This document shows, one piece after another, positions 4,593-6,062 of a DNA stretch of 6,062 nucleotides. This DNA comes from Treponema sp. UBA7590 (lineage in GTDB: Bacteria > Spirochaetota > Spirochaetia > Treponematales > Treponemataceae): positions 1-6,062 of the forward strand of contig DLKK01000120.1 in the NCBI GenBank assembly GCA_002478955.1, read 5' to 3'. Within the stretch, counting starts at the first letter, position 1. The number at the start of each line of letters is the position of its first letter. The notes under the pieces are model-generated. The model was not told the DNA's origin and made no database searches. It saw only the letters and a list, made by a program, of their open reading frames with translations. The position numbers and the translations under genes are program-made.

Positions 4593-5728
4593 GAACAATT
4601 CAAACAAAATATCCACATTACGACTATCTCATCATAGGCTCAGGCTTATATGGGGCGACTTTTGCCAATCTTGCTGCTAAAGCCGGGAAAAAGTGCCTTG
4701 TCATAGACAAACGTCCGCAGCTTGGCGGAAATATCTACTGCGAGGACATCGGCGGAATCCATGTCCACAAGTATGGCGCGCATATTTTCCACACCTCAAA
4801 CAAAAAAGTCTGGGATTTTGTTAACAGCTTCGTTCCGTTCAACCGCTACACAAACTCGCCTGTCGCAAACTTCCGTGGAAAACTTTTCAATCTGCCGTTC
4901 AACATGAACACTTTCTATCAGATGTGGGGCGTAACAACGCCTGCAGAGGCGGCGGCAAAAATCGAGCAGCAGAGAAAGGAAAGCGGAATCGCTGAGCCGA
5001 AAAACCTTGAGGAGCAGGCAATAAGCCTTGTTGGGCGCGACATATATGAAACTCTTGTGAAGGAATACACCGAAAAGCAGTGGGGCAGACCTTGCACAGA
5101 GCTTCCGGCTTTCATCATAAAGCGGCTTCCGGTGCGGTTCACTTTTGACAACAACTATTTCAACGACGCATACCAAGGAATTCCGATCGGCGGCTACAAC
5201 AGGCTGACAGACGGATTGCTTTCAGGTGTTGAGACAATATGCGGTGAGGACTATTTTAAGGACCGGGAAAAATGGAACGGCATGGCGGAAAAAATCGTGT
5301 TCACAGGAAAAATCGATGAGTTCTTTGGCTACAGGTTTGGAAAGCTTGAGTACCGCACAGTCCGTTTTGAGACAGATACGCTCGGGGTGCAGAATTTCCA
5401 GGGAAACGCGGTTGTGAACTACACAAGCCACGACGAGCCGTTCACAAGAATCATAGAGCACAAACATTTTGAGCCGGAAAATCCGTTCTACCAGCAGAAC
5501 AAGACGGTAATCTCAAAGGAATACTCAACCGAATGGCACGAGGGAGTCGAACCTTTCTACCCTGTGAACGACGCAAAAAATGTGGAAGTCTACAAGAAAT
5601 ACAAGGAGCTTGCAGAAGCTCAAGACAAGGTGATTTTCGGTGGGCGACTTGCGGAATACAAGTATTACGACATGGATGATGTTATTGAAAAATGCATGAA
5701 AGATTGGGATAAAGAGAATGAAAGGTAA
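4586..5728 (+). CDS. glf: UDP-galactopyranose mutase
   Basis: FAD-dependent mutase converting UDP-galactopyranose to UDP-galactofuranose in the cytoplasm, for galactofuranose-containing surface glycans. It is 380 aa, a normal length. The dinucleotide fold is GSGLYG at residues 18-23, with D41 ending the second strand and LGGN at 46-49. Family signatures follow: YGAHIFHT (63-70), FNLPFNMNTF, EKQWGRP, LPAFIIKRLPVR, and FGGRLAEYKYYDMD at 351-364, near the flavin and substrate. The ATG at 4586 adds about 11 residues before the usual start of the fold and has no good ribosome site, but no better start is seen. The gap to the GNAT gene is 68 nt with no terminator. A lone TAAAAT at 4556-4561 might be a -10, otherwise read-through from upstream is possible. 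It overlaps the next gene by 11 nt. Base use looks richer in G and C than the genes before it. Confidence 0.96.
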   Translation: MAGTIQTKYPHYDYLIIGSGLYGATFANLAAKAGKKCLVIDKRPQLGGNIYCEDIGGIHVHKYGAHIFHTSNKKVWDFVNSFVPFNRYTNSPVANFRGKLFNLPFNMNTFYQMWGVTTPAEAAAKIEQQRKESGIAEPKNLEEQAISLVGRDIYETLVKEYTEKQWGRPCTELPAFIIKRLPVRFTFDNNYFNDAYQGIPIGGYNRLTDGLLSGVETICGEDYFKDREKWNGMAEKIVFTGKIDEFFGYRFGKLEYRTVRFETDTLGVQNFQGNAVVNYTSHDEPFTRIIEHKHFEPENPFYQQNKTVISKEYSTEWHEGVEPFYPVNDAKNVEVYKKYKELAEAQDKVIFGGRLAEYKYYDMDDVIEKCMKDWDKENER

Positions 5729-6062
5729 AATCACATTGAACAAAGAGAACTGTAAAATCCTGATATGCTGCCACAAGCCTTGTGAGCTTCCGCCTAATCC
5801 TGACGGACTGTTTCTGCCTATTCAAGTTGGAGCGGCAATCAGCGATGCTGATTTGGGAATGCAGCGTGACGACCAAGTAAATGACGTGCCTTGCGACAAC
5901 ATCAGTGCAAAGAACAAAAGCTACTGCGAGCTTACGGCACTTTACTGGGCATGGAAAAATATCAAGAAACTCTATCCAAATCTTGAGTATATCGGACTGA
6001 ACCATTACAGAAGGTATTTCAGTTTTGACAAGAAGAATTGTTTTGACGATGCTGTGATTCTT
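5718..6062 (+). CDS. DUF4422 glycosyltransferase, 5' part
   Basis: First 115 codons of a gene that continues past the window. The N-terminus has the start of a DUF4422 domain: KILICCHKP (13-21), LFLPIQVGAA (31-40), then DNISAKNKSYCELTALYWAW (59-78) and YIGLNHYRRYF near residues 95-105. These are the recognised signatures of this family of predicted glycosyltransferases in capsule and O-antigen loci. It should add a sugar to a glycan precursor at the inner face of the membrane; donor and acceptor cannot be told. The ATG lies inside glf, overlapping it by 11 nt in another frame, which implies one operon. Only a weak purine-rich ribosome site (AAAGAGA) precedes it. Galactose is a plausible donor sugar given the neighbour, but that is only inference. 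Confidence 0.9.
   Translation, partial: MKGKITLNKENCKILICCHKPCELPPNPDGLFLPIQVGAAISDADLGMQRDDQVNDVPCDNISAKNKSYCELTALYWAWKNIKKLYPNLEYIGLNHYRRYFSFDKKNCFDDAVIL

Noticed and set aside
4796..5176. Minus-strand 126-codon frame inside glf
   Set aside because: It is antisense to glf, whose motifs are continuous on the plus strand.
5682..6005. Minus-strand 107-codon frame opposite the DUF4422 gene
   Set aside because: The plus strand carries clear DUF4422 signatures through the same bases.

Overview
The window looks like chromosomal DNA from a treponeme-like spirochaete. This is an inference from three things: AT-rich intergenic DNA, AAGGAG ribosome sites 6 nt before ATG, and two small lipoproteins with short Lys-rich signal peptides and relaxed lipoboxes (VFGC, FASC). 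No rRNA, tRNA, transposase or CRISPR array is visible.

Layout. Bases 2-61 hold a strong hairpin with a T-tract, just ahead of a 394-aa lipoprotein (89-1273) that combines an InlB-B-repeat-like domain with an Lcl/DUF1566-like domain. That gene ends in its own terminator (1314-1359). On the opposite strand lies an AAA_14/DUF4143 ATPase (coding 2745 down to 1453). It is divergent from a second, 143-aa lipoprotein (2937-3368, terminator 3400-3433). The spacer between the ATPase and the second lipoprotein is dense in signals: three 18-bp repeats at exact 33-bp spacing, a promoter built onto the last repeat that would give a leaderless ATPase mRNA, a 15-bp palindrome and an 8-C homopolymer.

Bases 3434-3762 carry no convincing intact gene. 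They hold a possible gene-tail remnant on the minus strand, an extended -10 promoter, and a leader of about 214 nt full of inverted repeats. The leader ends in a terminator-like hairpin that touches the ribosome site of a two-gene unit: a 60-aa protein of unknown family (3763-3945) overlapping by 4 nt a 191-aa GNAT acetyltransferase (3942-4517). The small-partner-then-GNAT layout resembles a toxin-antitoxin operon, but the small protein is not a recognisable antitoxin.

From 4586 the window enters a surface-polysaccharide locus: UDP-galactopyranose mutase (glf) overlaps by 11 nt a DUF4422 glycosyltransferase that runs off the end. Together they would supply UDP-galactofuranose and transfer a sugar during glycan assembly.

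The best candidates for something undescribed are the structured leader plus 60-aa/GNAT pair, and the phased repeats upstream of the ATPase. Both readings come from the sequence alone; no database search or folding program was run.
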